From Notospermus geniculatus (taxonomy: Eukaryota > Nemertea > Pilidiophora > Heteronemertea > Lineidae), in assembly GCA_002633025.1 (NCBI GenBank), contig NMRB01002426.1:21066-85065 (forward strand): 64,000 nt of DNA. Direction: 5' to 3'. Under the pieces are notes generated by a model. It was not told the DNA's origin and did not search any database. It saw only the letters and a program-made list of their open reading frames with translations. The translations under genes and the position numbers were made by a program. The stretch's first letter is position 1; each line of letters starts with the position of its first letter. Below are positions 10,348-22,054 of this stretch, one piece after another.

Positions 10348-10831
10348 GAGAGTTTCTGCTATCGCGGATCCGGGATCGAGATCGGGATAGAGCAGCGTCG
10401 CGTCATCAAAAAAATGACGTGACGTCATCGTTGTTTGCGTGAACGTTGTCGATCCCGTTGTCGGCTTCCGAGATAAATCGGCTGTATCTCGTAGGTGTCA
10501 AATGACATAATGTTTACTTCATTTTCACTTTCTTAACCTCTTCAAACTTGAGAATCGTGCTGCCGGACAATGATTCAGTATATGTAGATCATTTACAAAC
10601 CATTAACAGTAATATATTCCATCGCAATCTGCCTGCATTTTGGTGAGAATTTTCGGGTGTGAGTTTCGCTGTTCGAATGAGGGGAGCAACTTGCAATGCG
10701 CGACGTCATGGCGTAGGGGTTCGGGATAGCAGAATCAGAGAGCGCATGGGTCGCGTCATCGAGATCGAGAACGGGCAACGACGTCAGCCTATCCCGATCT
10801 CGATAACGGAAACGGGATAGCAGAAACTCTC
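10348..10831. mobile_element. 484-bp MITE with TA target duplication
   Basis: Ends GAGAGTTTCTGCTATC..GATAGCAGAAACTCTC are perfect for 16 bp, and the inverted match resumes with ATCGAGATCGGGATAG after ten mismatched bases. TA flanks both ends (10346-10347, 10832-10833), as for Tc1/mariner-type insertion. It has no transposase ORF and lies within the intron or gap of the Harbinger gene. Confidence 0.8.
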
Positions 10832-10833
10832 TA

Positions 10834-11188
10834 ATATTAGTAATTTCACCTGGAATGAACGGAAACAAAATATCATTAAGTAGGCCTAATTCTGCTCGGT
10901 GTGACACAATTGTTTCAGTAATAAAATAGGCCTTTAAAAGTTAATGTACCGTAAGATACAAAGGCAAAATTAATTTCATGATCACAGTGAATGAATACTT
11001 CCCAGTGCATGTTAATTAGCTGAGCGCATAAAAAGAATTTGAATTTGAATTCAACATTGTAATTGTTTCACTGTTTGTATCCCATACATCACATTGAACT
11101 TGTTGACCTCTGACGTAAGAAACAGTATGGCTGCTTGCAATGCTGACTGACAAAAATCATGAAATGATAACATGCTACGCAGAATTTC
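10834..11188. other. AT-rich spacer, no gene recognised
   Basis: No ORF, repeat pair or RNA-like fold was noticed apart from the 9-bp target duplication of the next element at 11180-11188. Confidence 0.3.
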
Positions 11189-12517
11189 GGCTTACTGGAT
11201 ATAGCATAATCATAAAAAGCATAACATAATCTTAAACCTAGTACCCAAAGTTTTACCCAGTTGAGATGTACAAAAAGTGTCCTGGATATCATGTTTTTTT
11301 ACATGGGAGCGAGGTGCAGATGGCACGTGCAGAGGGAGCGCATCTTGTGCAAGACCCCATAACAGTGCTGGTGTTCAGTATCACAGGCGATTTCGAGAAA
11401 AAAGCAAAAGAAGGGTTTTAGTTTAATGGAGAATGCATTACACCGTCAAACTTCGAAAGAGTATTCTGCAACACCTGTCGCTTCGAAATCGATGTGATCT
11501 TCACAAAATGTACATTGCGACCTACTTATTTCAAATATGCCATTAACTCATTTTAACAAAATTTTCATGGAACCTCGTTTCAAGGTGCAGGGCCACCGGT
11601 GAGTTTGATATGCGGTGACTCTGCGAGCCATCGATCGATCGACCCATCGCGACGTCATACTGTGGATTTTGCGTCATGAAAAAGTAACGCCCCCACGTTG
11701 CTTAGCGACTCATACATGTAGGAAACTCAAAATGTAAACACGGAAGTGAATGCTGGTTTTGACATGTTTGATCGCTGACTGGGTGTCTCATCGTATTGCA
11801 TAAAAATCCCCCAAACCCTGATAAATGGTGCAAACTTGCATTGTCAGCGGGTGCAAAGTCACGTGCTGCCAAGGGAAATCTGGCATAGAATTCCAGATGA
11901 ATACGAATTTCCGTCAAAAGAGCGCGGTGGTTGCAAGCCATCCAAGTTCCAACCCGAAGATGACGATCGTTAGGGCCTACATGGGTGTCGTGTTTGCTCA
12001 CTGCATTTTGTATCAGGTAGGTAATGTTAAGGAAATATCTTTATAGAAGTACCGGTACTGAGTTCAACCCCGAGGCATCATATTCGGCGGCAATGTCAAG
12101 CAATAATATGCTGGAACACACTGTAGCCCCCCCCCCCGCGCCGCATGCATGACTCATGATTCAATTTCTGCGTATGCCAAGATGAGGCAGACCTTGGTTC
12201 ATAAATTCGATCAACTGAAGTGCTAACTGATTTTGACTTCGACCTGATGCATGTGCATGTTTCATTTCACTGAATCTCTTGTCACATATGAATTAAAAAA
12301 CTCGGCTTCTGTCTCGATTTCAATCATCGAAGCGGCAAACTACTATAGTATGGGCGCAGCCATGAGACTCAAGAGGTTCTGGCGTCACTCTGACAACCAA
12401 TCACCTAGCGGAACGACAAGAAACTAGGTATCCGCACCACTGTCATGGTGGGCGTGGAAATAATGAGTACTCCCGATTATGTTATGCTTTTTATGATTAT
12501 GCTATATCCAGTAAGCC
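11189..12517 (+). mobile_element. 1.33 kb MULE-type element with 9-bp target duplication and THAP remnant
   Basis: The two ends share an uninterrupted inverted repeat of about 43 bp starting GGCTTACTGGATATAGC. CAGAATTTC directly flanks both ends (11180-11188 and 12518-12526). A 9-bp duplication is typical of Mutator-like elements. Inside is a decayed THAP-domain exon (11825-12016) and a C-run at 12127-12137. No catalytic DDE region is visible, so it is non-autonomous or has captured a THAP exon. Confidence 0.8.
11825..12016 (+). pseudogene. THAP-type zinc-finger exon, frameshifted
   Basis: Starts ATG with MVQTCIVSGCK (the C-x4-C pair of a THAP finger), then RIPDEYEF in a second frame, RWLQAIQV in a third, and VCSLHFVS (C-x2-H) just before a donor-like CAG|GTAGGT at about 12017. 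The order and spacing (about 55 residues from second Cys to last Cys) fit the C2CH THAP DNA-binding domain. At least two indels break the frame. THAP domains serve as DNA-binding parts of several transposases and of host regulators, and either source is possible. Confidence 0.6.
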
Positions 12518-12805
12518 CAGAATTTCAATCGCTTCTGAGTTACATGTAGCTAGACATATTTTTACTATATCATGCATCATTACTGCACTTCATGTCATCA
12601 AAACAAAAGGCCTTGTGGCTTGACATTGGCTAATGCGAGCGCAAGGAGTCAATGTTGCGGTAGGCTGAGTGACACTGTGACTGACAGATGACACTGACAG
12701 TGCATTGCCAGTGCTGAATGCATGCAGATGGTGCACAGGACTAGGAGGCTGTAGAGGCATGTTTGTGTGTGCTGTGTAGGTCAGGCCTACCCTAGGCCTC
12801 TTTGG

Positions 12806-13428
12806 CTACTTACATTTGTGGTCACATACAGCCTGTAGGCCTACATTGATGCTGTGGTAATGAGCACGGTTCACGAATGCTGCTTCATATCCGGGCCTCT
12901 GTTGAGCTTCATCGCCTTGCTCCAACCAGTCTGCAGGTGTAGAAGGTGCTTGGATTTGAATGTGGGTCCAGTCAATACATCCACATTCATTAGGGAAGCC
13001 GCCCATTTGAAAGAATCCTTGCTTTCATCTTTGATGGCAGGTGTTGCTGGCCACTTGATGAAGTTGTCGACTTGTCTTGATAACAGGTCGGACACATTCG
13101 CAATCACCATTGATGCCGTTCCCTTGTTGACACCAAAGTTGTCACCAATAGACTGTAGTTTATCCCCACTTGCATAGTATTTTAATGCGATCAAGACTTG
13201 AGTGTCAGTGCTCAAGCTTTGAGTTCAGTGAGTGGGCCGTGACAGATCATCATCTAGTAGGTCACAAATAAAATTTATGCCTTCTCTACCGAATCTACCA
13301 CTTTCCCGGATGGCAGAATCACCTTCAAAATCCACAGGTGGGCAAATTTTTCTCCTGAAGGTCCTCCTTTGGCGTTCTAGTTGAAAATTGTGGAGCAATT
13401 CATCATGAAGAAGGAGCCTGGCGGCCAT
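12806..13428 (-). pseudogene. Harbinger transposase, N-terminal and first catalytic exon
   Basis: Starts at 13428 in an AAAATGGC context (MAARLLLHDELLHNF). It continues to TQVLIALKYYASGDKLQSIG, FGVNKGTASMVIANV (helix-turn-helix region) and [17 protein letters not shown], whose Asp is the first DDE residue, then [14 protein letters not shown]. The exon ends at a good donor (AAAT|GTAAGT). Two defects are visible: an in-frame TGA near 13218 (RPTH* where CGA is likely ancestral) and a one-base frameshift around 13020-13035. Harbinger transposases insert at TWA sites. This copy cannot make the enzyme. The ends of the element itself were not found. Confidence 0.8.
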
Positions 13429-13563
13429 TTTGTTTTCCCCTAACGACGGCCTAACGCTGCCCCCTTGCTCCGTTAAATCTAGCAGGAAGTTAACGTGAAG
13501 ATAACGATCGTTAACATGTCTTGGAATTCACTGTGAAATGCAATGCAAATTTGGCACTCGTTC

Positions 13564-13824
13564 TAGACTGGTTCCCGGTTGCAACATAGCTCAGGGATAA
13601 GAGACTGGTATTGCCTGCTGTAACAACGCAGCTGATTGGCTAGCTCTTGTTGATTTTGAATTTGTAACGTCGCAGTTGATTAGTTTGCTATTTTGGGACG
13701 TGAGGTAAGTAAGCTATTTCTCAGTACTTCTGTGACGTCACAACCTGGCAGCTTTCTGCCAAGTATGGCCGCCCAATACCGGTCCCTTTCTCCGTTAGCT
13801 ATGTTGGGACCAGGTACCAGTCTA
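13564..13824. mobile_element. 261-bp MULE-type MITE, TAGACTGGT ends
   Basis: The ends TAGACTGGTTCCCGG and (inverted) TAGACTGGTACCTGG continue as a diverged inverted repeat through 'caacatagct'. The 9-bp sequence CACTCGTTC is repeated exactly at 13555-13563 and 13825-13833. The first 13 bases match the element at 62529-62916, so both belong to one family. Non-coding. Confidence 0.85.
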
Positions 13825-13833
13825 CACTCGTTC

Positions 13834-14832
13834 CATACTTTTCAGAGTCGTTCCATTGAATGAGTCGTTCTATGATTTAGATACTACCATTTATAAGGAC
13901 TGTGGCACTCTATCACATGGCATATTCATATTTCAACAAAGAAGCGAAACCCTTTCCAAAATAGTTCCTTGTCAACAAACCCAGACTCGGACTTCGCAAA
14001 CACTGTATTTGCAGTGACACCTTCAGCACTGTAAAAACTAATAAGCTCGAGAAACCCATGGGAGTGGGTTCATTTTGTCCTATATCTGCACCCATTTGGC
14101 ATGGCATGGGTTTCTTTAAATGGGTACAATAGAGAATTTTCATTGTATGATCCAGTATTTCGTTATGAGTTTAGTCTTACTGCTATGCAATAGTATTACA
14201 GTAAAGGGACAACAAACTAAGCCTTAGTTACTTTAAAAGTAAAACATCTTTAAAAAAATACATATGCGGGAGAACCCCCTGCACTTAAAATACGTTTGAG
14301 TCAGAAAACCTAAGGTTAATCGGCCTCAAATGGCCACTAGGATAAGCAACAAATTGTCATGGGAAATGGTCTTAAAAAATTTGCAATTTCAGCCAGAATA
14401 TGACCGAATATGCAACAAAAGACCACAAAATTATTACGCCCGCAAACTTTTTACGAAGTAGATTGAATTACATCAAATTGAAAAAAAAACACATACAATT
14501 TATTGAATAATATGAAAACACAAAACTGATGTAACTGATTAACCAGACACGAAATTTAAAGGACACTTATTTTCCATCTCGATATGCCACAATGGCACTC
14601 ATGATTTGCAGGATATCAACTTCACTTCGCTGATACTTCTGGAAGATTCGAAAATGTTATGATGCCCAATTTGGGATGATGTTTTATCAGAACACCTTGA
14701 ATGTTATAATTCAATGGCAAAATCCACTTGATTACTGCAGCACATCTTGCAGAATATGACTGATTTAGCATGTGATGTATTTATTATGGTTCACGATCAC
14801 TAAGATCGGAAACCATAGTGTTTTTGGTCATG
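13834..14832. other. AT-rich DNA, no gene recognised
   Basis: Short ORFs only. I see no repeats in the window matching this stretch. Confidence 0.3.
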
Positions 14833-14893
14833 GTGTATGTGTGTGTGTCTGTGTATCTGTGTGCGTGTGTCTGTGTGTGTGTCCGTCTGTCAC
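14833..14893. repeat. TG-rich microsatellite
   Basis: Imperfect (TG)n with TCTG and CGTG interruptions, followed by 'ccgtctgtcacgc', a word that recurs near 15043 as 'tgtctgtcacgc'. Confidence 0.75.
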
Positions 14894-15347
14894 GCCTTCA
14901 TATCTTATCTCCTTCAACAGCTACAGCTCTGGTAACACATCCTACTCCTAGGTTTGTGAACCTGGGCAATCCAATGAACTAGTCATTTTCAACATCAGAT
15001 GCCTCAATCATGATGTAATCAACATATCAGACTTGATACTTTGTCTGTCACGCTTTTATCTAATGCCATAAATCAGCTCCTTTAACACCTAGAACAACAG
15101 AAACAAGTTCTAACCTTAGTTTTCCATACCCCAGGAATCGAATGGACTGATTGCTTTTGATCTGAGATGTTGGGGTCATGGTGATATCAATATCACAAAT
15201 TTTTTGAGATAACTTGCAATATTGTCAACTGAGCAACATGAAACAAGTCTTAGTTCATGCCTGCTTATCCGAGGACTGCACTGTGTTAAAATTACCAGCC
15301 TCACGTGTCCGGTTGATTGAAATATCATGAGATTTTGATATATCAAT

Positions 15348-15660
15348 CTTGATAATTTGAAATATCTCTGCCTGTGGTAGAGAGAGAGGCATGATATCAC
15401 CCATACTTAGGTTATTGATGATGCCTATTCCGAATATGCAAAGACCTTGATGATCAGAGGTCAAGGCCAAGGTCAAACTTGGTAATTTGAAATATATCTG
15501 CCTGTGGTAGAGGTAGAGGCATGATATCACCCATACTTAGGTTATTGATGATGCCCATTTCGATTATTCAACGATCTCGACAATCAGAGGTCAAGGTCAA
15601 GGTCAAACTTGATAATTTGAAATATCTGTGCCTGTGGTAGAGGTAGAGGCAGAGGCATAA
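15348..15660. repeat. 130-bp tandem repeat, about 2.4 copies
   Basis: The word 'aatttgaaatat' plus 'tgcctgtggtagag' starts at about 15348, 15478 and 15608, a period of 130 bp. Each unit contains 'catacttaggttattgatgatgcc' in part and 'cagaggtcaagg'. The ORFs across it are by-products. Confidence 0.8.
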
Positions 15661-18134
15661 TATTAGATATACTTATTTTAATTCCTTTTTTCTTTTTAAA
15701 AGCCTCACTGTATTGAATTCAGAAAGTGCTTACGTCCTCCGATGTTAGTGTAGTGTAAAATGTACAGTGGTCTATCTGAATACATTAGAGCTCTGCCTGC
15801 ACTTGTTTTCAATGTGTGCTGAAAACTAGGGCTTGATTCTTTGAAGTACGTGTCAGACTTCTACCTGCACTCTACTAACACTTTGAAAATATCGTAAAAT
15901 TCAATACTGTGAGGCTTTAACTAGTACATTTATTACCAAGTACCTTCTTTACCGAGTACCTTTTTTACCTGTACCTTTTTATCTGATCTCTATCAACGTG
16001 CCTTGATCTCTATCAATATATCATTCATGTACCGGTAGAGGCACCTGTACATCGGGAACCATACGACATTTACAATGTCACACATTTTTCCTCTGTGGCA
16101 TTTTCTAATATTTCTGTACTTCCCAACCTTTGGTAGACAGGCTGGACAAACTGAGCTATCTCCCTAGTCAAGGGATGGCGGAGATTTTCCTGCTCTGGAC
16201 ACGGCCGCTCACCTTTTGCGACTGCCAGATTGTAAAAACACGAACTAGTCTCCCGGATAGGGCATGCAAGAATGTAACAAATGCAGCTGTCCTCATCACT
16301 TTAATGTCCCCGCCAGATTATTTCTAATTGCCCTCTCAAAAAAGTCCTGCAGTCTTGAAATGCAACATTCTGTGAGTCGCCCTTACCCCCGCCGCCCACT
16401 GTCACTCCTTCTGCTCTCCCTAGTCCGAACACTGCCTCCTGTTGCTCATTTGCAGAACTGACGGCCGCAACAAGAGTCAGATGAAGACTATCGCGGGGGG
16501 TCTATTTTGATTGGTCCGTCCATCTCCAGGTCGTGTTTTGAATACATTTAGTGCACGGCAATCGTATCACTTGACAACGCTGCTCTCAGGCATATTACTT
16601 GCTGTTTCAACCAGCTACACTCGAATCACGCTCTCTGTTCACTCTTAGCCAGACAAACATTAAGAAAACCGCAATTTGTTATCAAAATCACGAAAAATAT
16701 TCCTCTCGAAAAGCCGAATCGGCGAATGCACAGCATCGCCATCTTTACAGTTTGAGGTCACGTGATACGGGAACCACCAATCCGTGATCTGATCATGCTG
16801 ATGACGTAGAACCAAAATCTGGTTCTTCGGTTACTCATCATCTGACTCAGTATTAGCGTCCAGCAGATTCTAAAAATAGCAATACGAGTCAGACGTTCGG
16901 ACTATGCTCTCCCCTGATCTCGGGCAGCACACAGAACATTTCCCACTCGCTTGGCGACATGGCTGATGCCCTCTTCTTTCACGACGTGATGGTCGTATGG
17001 ATTTACGCCCTGCATATGGGGATGTGCTGGAATCCCCATCTTTAACAATTGTGTATCTCACATGTAGACCGCATTTATCCACCGAACACAACTACAGGAT
17101 TTCTGCAAGTCCCTTCTCCGTAGCGTTTGGTGGTTCATCCCAGTTCTTTTCACACTGGTGATTTGCCTTTCATTGCATGTACTCATCACTGTCTTTATCG
17201 AAATGGTCTCTTTTTACTACAGATGACAATCTATTCAATGATGTGACGAATAATTTAATACCTACTTGAAGAATCCAGTCAAAGTCTTTCCGGAACTGGT
17301 AATGCAGTAGGAAACTTTTTCAAAAGTGCTTGAAAAGAAGAAATTAACAAAGTGTGAAAATGAGCAATTTAAAATTACAAGAACAGCGCAGAGCGTGGCA
17401 TAATGCCCCCGCACGTACGTTGAGTTTGTTTTCCATGTTTCATTAGGAACCCAGTGATCTTGATCGGTCCTTTTTCTTCTGGGTGACAGGGTCGCTGAAT
17501 TTACTACTTATCACGCGATAATTTTCCTCGACAAGATCAACCAATTTACGTATTTCTTTTGGGGTGAAGTTTTGCTTCCTCTGCCGCAGCGTAAAGCCGG
17601 TGACCGACTGGCGCGTACGCAGCGCGTCCTGCAGGCGTTACACCAATCAGATTCTTCGGTAGTTGTTTCGGTCCGTGTTACAGCCTGATTTGTTGATCGC
17701 TTCCCGATAGGCTTGTTACGCGCTAGTCTGTCACCGCCATAACGCTTGCCATGGCTCGCCGTCAGTGTGACTTCAGTCCTTGCATAAAAAAAAGTGCCAA
17801 ATGAATTTACCAAGAACTTCTACAATAGACCCTGAAGCACTTGAAGGCCGTGTGTTCCCAATGATACAATGGCTATTGAATTTGTGGGTTGGTACGTTTA
17901 ATGTGTTGGTAAACAGAACCTCATTATTCATAGGGCCACATGAATTCAGTAGTAGGCCTATTGTTGCGGGTATGTGGCTCTGCTTTCTGAATAACTGCTG
18001 ATTGAAATGAAGTTCAGAGGGTCGATTTTTACAATAAACCAATATCTATTGTCCAGTCAGAGAGGAATCTATTACGTTGGTCAACCTCAGTTCTGGGTAT
18101 AGCGCTGGTTATAACTCTCATTCATTCAACACAC
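15661..18134. other. 2.5 kb without a recognisable gene
   Basis: Several short ORFs (for example 17511-17813 and 17780-18042) have no recognisable domain or homologous partner in the window. There is no inverted repeat that I can see. It could hold introns or promoter DNA of unseen exons. Confidence 0.3.
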
Positions 18135-18137
18135 TAT

Positions 18138-18533
18138 GGGCCATATTCATAAAGGGTGTTTAGCCTAATCAGCGTACAAATTCTGCATTACACAGGTTAA
18201 AGGCCTAGAAAACTATTGTCTGATGTCTGTATGGTGCTTCACCAGAGGCATTTACCCGCAGGATAATCACACGCGTACAACTTTCCTGCGTCTAAGCCCA
18301 AGAGGACAAAGGAAATGTTAAACGATCAGACAGGCTTGTGTAGAATTTGTCCAACACTTTCTTTTGTCCTCCCACACTGAGCCGCAGGAAAGTAAGACGC
18401 GTGTGATCATCTTGTGGGTAAATGCCAGATATCAGGCAGCATACAAAATGCAGAACAATAGTCTAGGCCTTTAACCTGTGTAATGCAGAATTTGTACGCT
18501 GATTAGGCTAAACACCCTTTATGAATATGGCCC
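18138..18533. mobile_element. 396-bp foldback element with GGGCCATATTCA ends
   Basis: The outer 70 bp of each arm are almost identical in inverted orientation (GGGCCATATTCATAAAGG onward), and weaker pairing continues to the centre, so nearly the whole element is a hairpin. TAT flanks both ends (18135-18137, 18534-18536). A fragment of the same arm (CTTTAACCTGTGTAATGC) is at 28529-28558. Ends and 3-bp duplication resemble PIF/Harbinger-type MITEs, which is inference. Confidence 0.8.
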
Positions 18534-18642
18534 TATTTATATTGACAAACCACCGCTCACAATAGGCTAAAGGGGCTTTTTCAGAGGTGTTTTAAGCACG
18601 GACCAAAAACACATTATTTGTTAGAATTTTTAGAAAACGAAA

Positions 18643-19280
18643 TCATATTTGGAATGCCCTTTGGAAGAGCAACAAGGTCATATCAATTTTTTCAGCGAAA
18701 TACTTAAAATAAGAAAGTAGGGGAAAACACAACTTTGCAAAATTGCTTCCATCAAAATCAAGATGTGGTAGATTTTTTTCACTTGTGGCATTCTTGAATA
18801 GCTGAGACGATATGCTATCATCCATATCAGGTAGACATTTCAATCTTGATTAGTTTTTGAGAAATTCAGAAAAACCTGGTGTCCATTTATTTTTTGGGAT
18901 GAGTGTACATTCATATCCCTTCCTTTTCCCCTCAAGTGAAAGGAAAGCAGTGCCCAGTCTCTTGCCTTCACAAAAAGATTCTGTTCCTTCATCTCCTCGG
19001 GTGATTCATAAGTTTTAGAACACAAGGAATACAAACTGGCAAAGTTTTTCAAAATTTCAATGACAACTAGTTCTGTGTCTGAATGCAAGGGATGAAGTTC
19101 ACGCAATGTACCATGTAGTTTTTGCAGTACCTTTTTCTTTTCATTGCCCACCAAACTCGAACATTCTACTTGACCTGTGCCCCTGCCATTTGCACCACGC
19201 CCCTCCCAACCCCTGTTCAGCTTACTCCACATTTCTGAATTACTTGGACTAAACGATTTAGGTGAGAAGTTTTGGTCCAA
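18643..19280 (-). pseudogene. Unrecognised minus-strand ORF pair
   Basis: ORF 18840-19280 (146 residues) followed by 18643-18843, overlapping by a few bases in another frame, as in a frameshifted gene. Visible features are a Gly/Arg-rich segment (GWEGRGANGRG) and a leucine-rich segment around LRELHPLHSDTELV. No family is recognised. It directly abuts the tandem duplication that starts at 19267 and could be the 3' part of the same transposon-type gene. Confidence 0.3.
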
Positions 19281-19395
19281 TAATCTTATCTACGACTCCA
19301 AGTTTGTCCTTCGTGTCCAACTCCGTCACATCTCATATGAGATGAGGTTTTCCAGTAACCAATCAGTAATTTTGAATTTCAGCATTAAGCGAAGC

Positions 19396-20553
19396 TCATA
19401 GACAACTACATTTGTGAGAACATAGGCGGGTGTTTGCAACCCAAAAGTAAACTTTTTGCAGTTGAGTTATAGCCAACCCTTGCATATGAACCTTCATTAT
19501 AAAAGTTTTCAGGTTTTGACGCATCCCACCTTTCTTTGCTGTGAACTGCGCAATATATACAAGAATGGTTTGACGCAGCTGACGACATCCCAAGCGTCAT
19601 TAACAAAAACTTGTAATCGGCACCCAAGTGATATTTATAGAATACTCTTCATCGTCAACTTCTATAGTACCTTGTTCACACAATGAGTCGATTTTTCTCC
19701 ATTCATTTGTAAATGACGTTTTGTACATGTCATACAATTCATGGGCCTTAACAATTGCCACAACACAATGTTCTCCCTGTGATTTCCTCTGTGCCCCATC
19801 ACTTGGAAATTGCAGAAACTCATTACACAAAGACCAGCATTTCGTGATATGTTGGTGCCATCACCACAGATTTTAACAACAAAGGATGGTTTGTTTTCAG
19901 TTTCAAGTTGAGCATTCTTCTTCAAAAAGGACTGCATCCCACATTTCTTTGCTGTGAAATGTGCAACATACAAGAATGGTTTGACGCAGCTGACGACATC
20001 CCAAGCGCCGTCAACAAAAACTTGTAATCAGCACCCAAAGTGATATTTATAGAATACTCTTCATCGCCAACTTCTACATACCTTGTTCATACAATGAGTC
20101 GACTCGAAAATTCTGCTTTACCTGTGACCCTGACTGGAAACTTTCAAAGTGTTCTCCCTCTCTCTTTCCGTCAGATGGTCACTAGAATCCTGGAGATGGA
20201 GTAGTCACTGCCATTCTTTAAGCCAGGTTCAGTTTTGCCTCCTGCCGTGCACCATCAATTTGAAGCCTGATGTGCTGGGCTTTTCCCCTGAAACATCTGC
20301 ATCTCTCTGCCAGATTTCGACAGGTTTTGCACTTGAATGTGCCAAAGTTTCTTGTATCACTCGCCACCCACTGTTCCTCCACCCAGTCATTAATTTTGGC
20401 ACAGCCCACAACTGCATCATTTGAAAAAAAATGATTGCTAGTACTAGGCTCCCACTTGGGTTCACAACAGAATACACGAAAAAATGTTCTGCTTGAATAC
20501 GAGGCAGCCAGGACAAACAAACTTCTAATTAGGACTGTACATATTTCATACAT
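19396..20553 (-). pseudogene. GDGTNI / GADYKF transposon-type protein, copy 1
   Basis: In minus-strand order: a Cys-rich part (CKTCRNLAERCRCFRG, 20218-20553), then FVVKICGDGTNISRNAG (19662-19973), AIVKAHELYDMYK (19600-19830) and GADYKFLLMTLGMSSAASN with HSCIYC (19406-19627). I associate the order GDGTNI..GGDYKF(L)..C-x2-C with a family of uncharacterised, multi-copy proteins in cnidarians and other marine animals that look transposon-encoded. Frames change at least three times. The true name is unknown to me. Close copy at 20890-22054. Confidence 0.5.
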
Positions 20554-20889
20554 TTTTCATATTTCTATCCATGGAATACAATGCTTGACAGAAACACCGG
20601 TCGTCACCCTGATGAAATCACATTACTGCAGCTACTGACCAATCAGAAGTTCTGCTGCAACCAGATTACGATTTTATTATGAAGGAATCGACGGATGGGA
20701 ATGTGTGATTGGCTCTGTTCCTGATCAGCCAATGCAGTATACAGAGTCCAGTTCTTATTTTGCGCCGTGCAGTTATCTGCCCAGAAAGTTTTGGTCCAAT
20801 AATCTTATCTACGACTCCAAGTTTGTCCTTCGTGTCCAACTCCGTCACATCTCATATGAGATGAGGTTTTCCAGTAACCAATCAGTAAT

Positions 20890-22054
20890 TTTCAGCATTA
20901 AGCGAAGCTCATCGACAACTACATTTGTGAGAACATAGGCGGGTGTTTGCAACCCAAAGGAAAACTTTTTGCAGTTGAGTTATAGCCAACCCTTGCATAT
21001 GAACCTTCATTATAAAAGGTTTCAGGTTTTGACGCATCCCACCTTTCTTTGCTGTGTACAGGAATGGTTTGACGCAGCTGACGACATCCCAAGCGCCATC
21101 AACAAAAACTTGTAATCGGCACCACCCAAAGCGATATTTATATAATACTCTTCATCGTCAACTTCTATAGTACCTTGTTCATACAATGAGTCGATTTTTC
21201 TCCATACATTTGTAAATGACGTTTTGTACGTGTCATACAATTCATGGGCCTTAACAATTGCCACAGCTTTCCTCTGTGCCACAGATTTCCTCTATGCCCC
21301 ATCACTTGGAAATTGCAGAAACTCATTACACAAAGACCAGCATTTCGTGATATGTTGGTGCCATCACCACAGATTTTAACAAGAAAGGATGGTTTGTTTT
21401 CAGTTTCAAGTTGAGCATTCTTCTTCAAAAAGGACTGCATCCCACATTTCTTTGCTGTGAAATGTGCAACATACAAGAATGGTTTGACGCAGCTGACGAC
21501 ATCCCAAGCGCCGTCAACAAAAACTTGTAATCGGCACCCAAAGTGATATTTATAGAATACTCTTCATCGTCAACTTCTATACTACCTTGTTTATACAATG
21601 AGTCGACTCGAAAATTCTGCTTTACCTGTGACCCTGAATGGAAACTTTCAAAGTGTTCTCCTTCTCTCTTTCCGTCAGATGGTCACTAGAATCCTGGAGA
21701 TGGAGTAGTCACTGCCATTCTTTAAGCCAGGTTCAGTTTTGCCTCCTGCCGTGCACCATCAATTTGAAGCCTGATGTGCTGGGCTTTTCCCCTGAAACAT
21801 CTGCATCTCTCTGCCAGATTTCGACAGGTTTTGCACATGAATGTGCCAAAGTTTCTTGTATCACTCGCCACCCACTGTTCCTCCACCCAGTCATTAATTT
21901 TGGCACAGCCCACAACTGCATCATTTGAAAAAAAATGATTGCTACTAGGCTCCCACTTGGGTTCACAACAGAATACACGAAAAAATGTTCTGCTTGAATA
22001 CGAGGCAGCCAGGACAAACAAACTTCTAATTAGGAGTGCACATATTTCATACAT
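20890..22054 (-). pseudogene. GDGTNI / GADYKF transposon-type protein, copy 2
   Basis: Tandem duplicate of 19396-20553 with the same frame breaks, plus extra indels, for example in the AHELYDTYK region (21022-21282). ICGDGTNISRN is at 21165-21476 and the Cys-rich part at 21722-22054. Because the breaks are shared, the gene was already dead when the segment duplicated. Confidence 0.5.

Noticed and set aside
14833-14893. TG repeat considered as part of a larger mobile element
   Set aside because: No inverted ends or flanking duplications were found around it; kept as a simple microsatellite.
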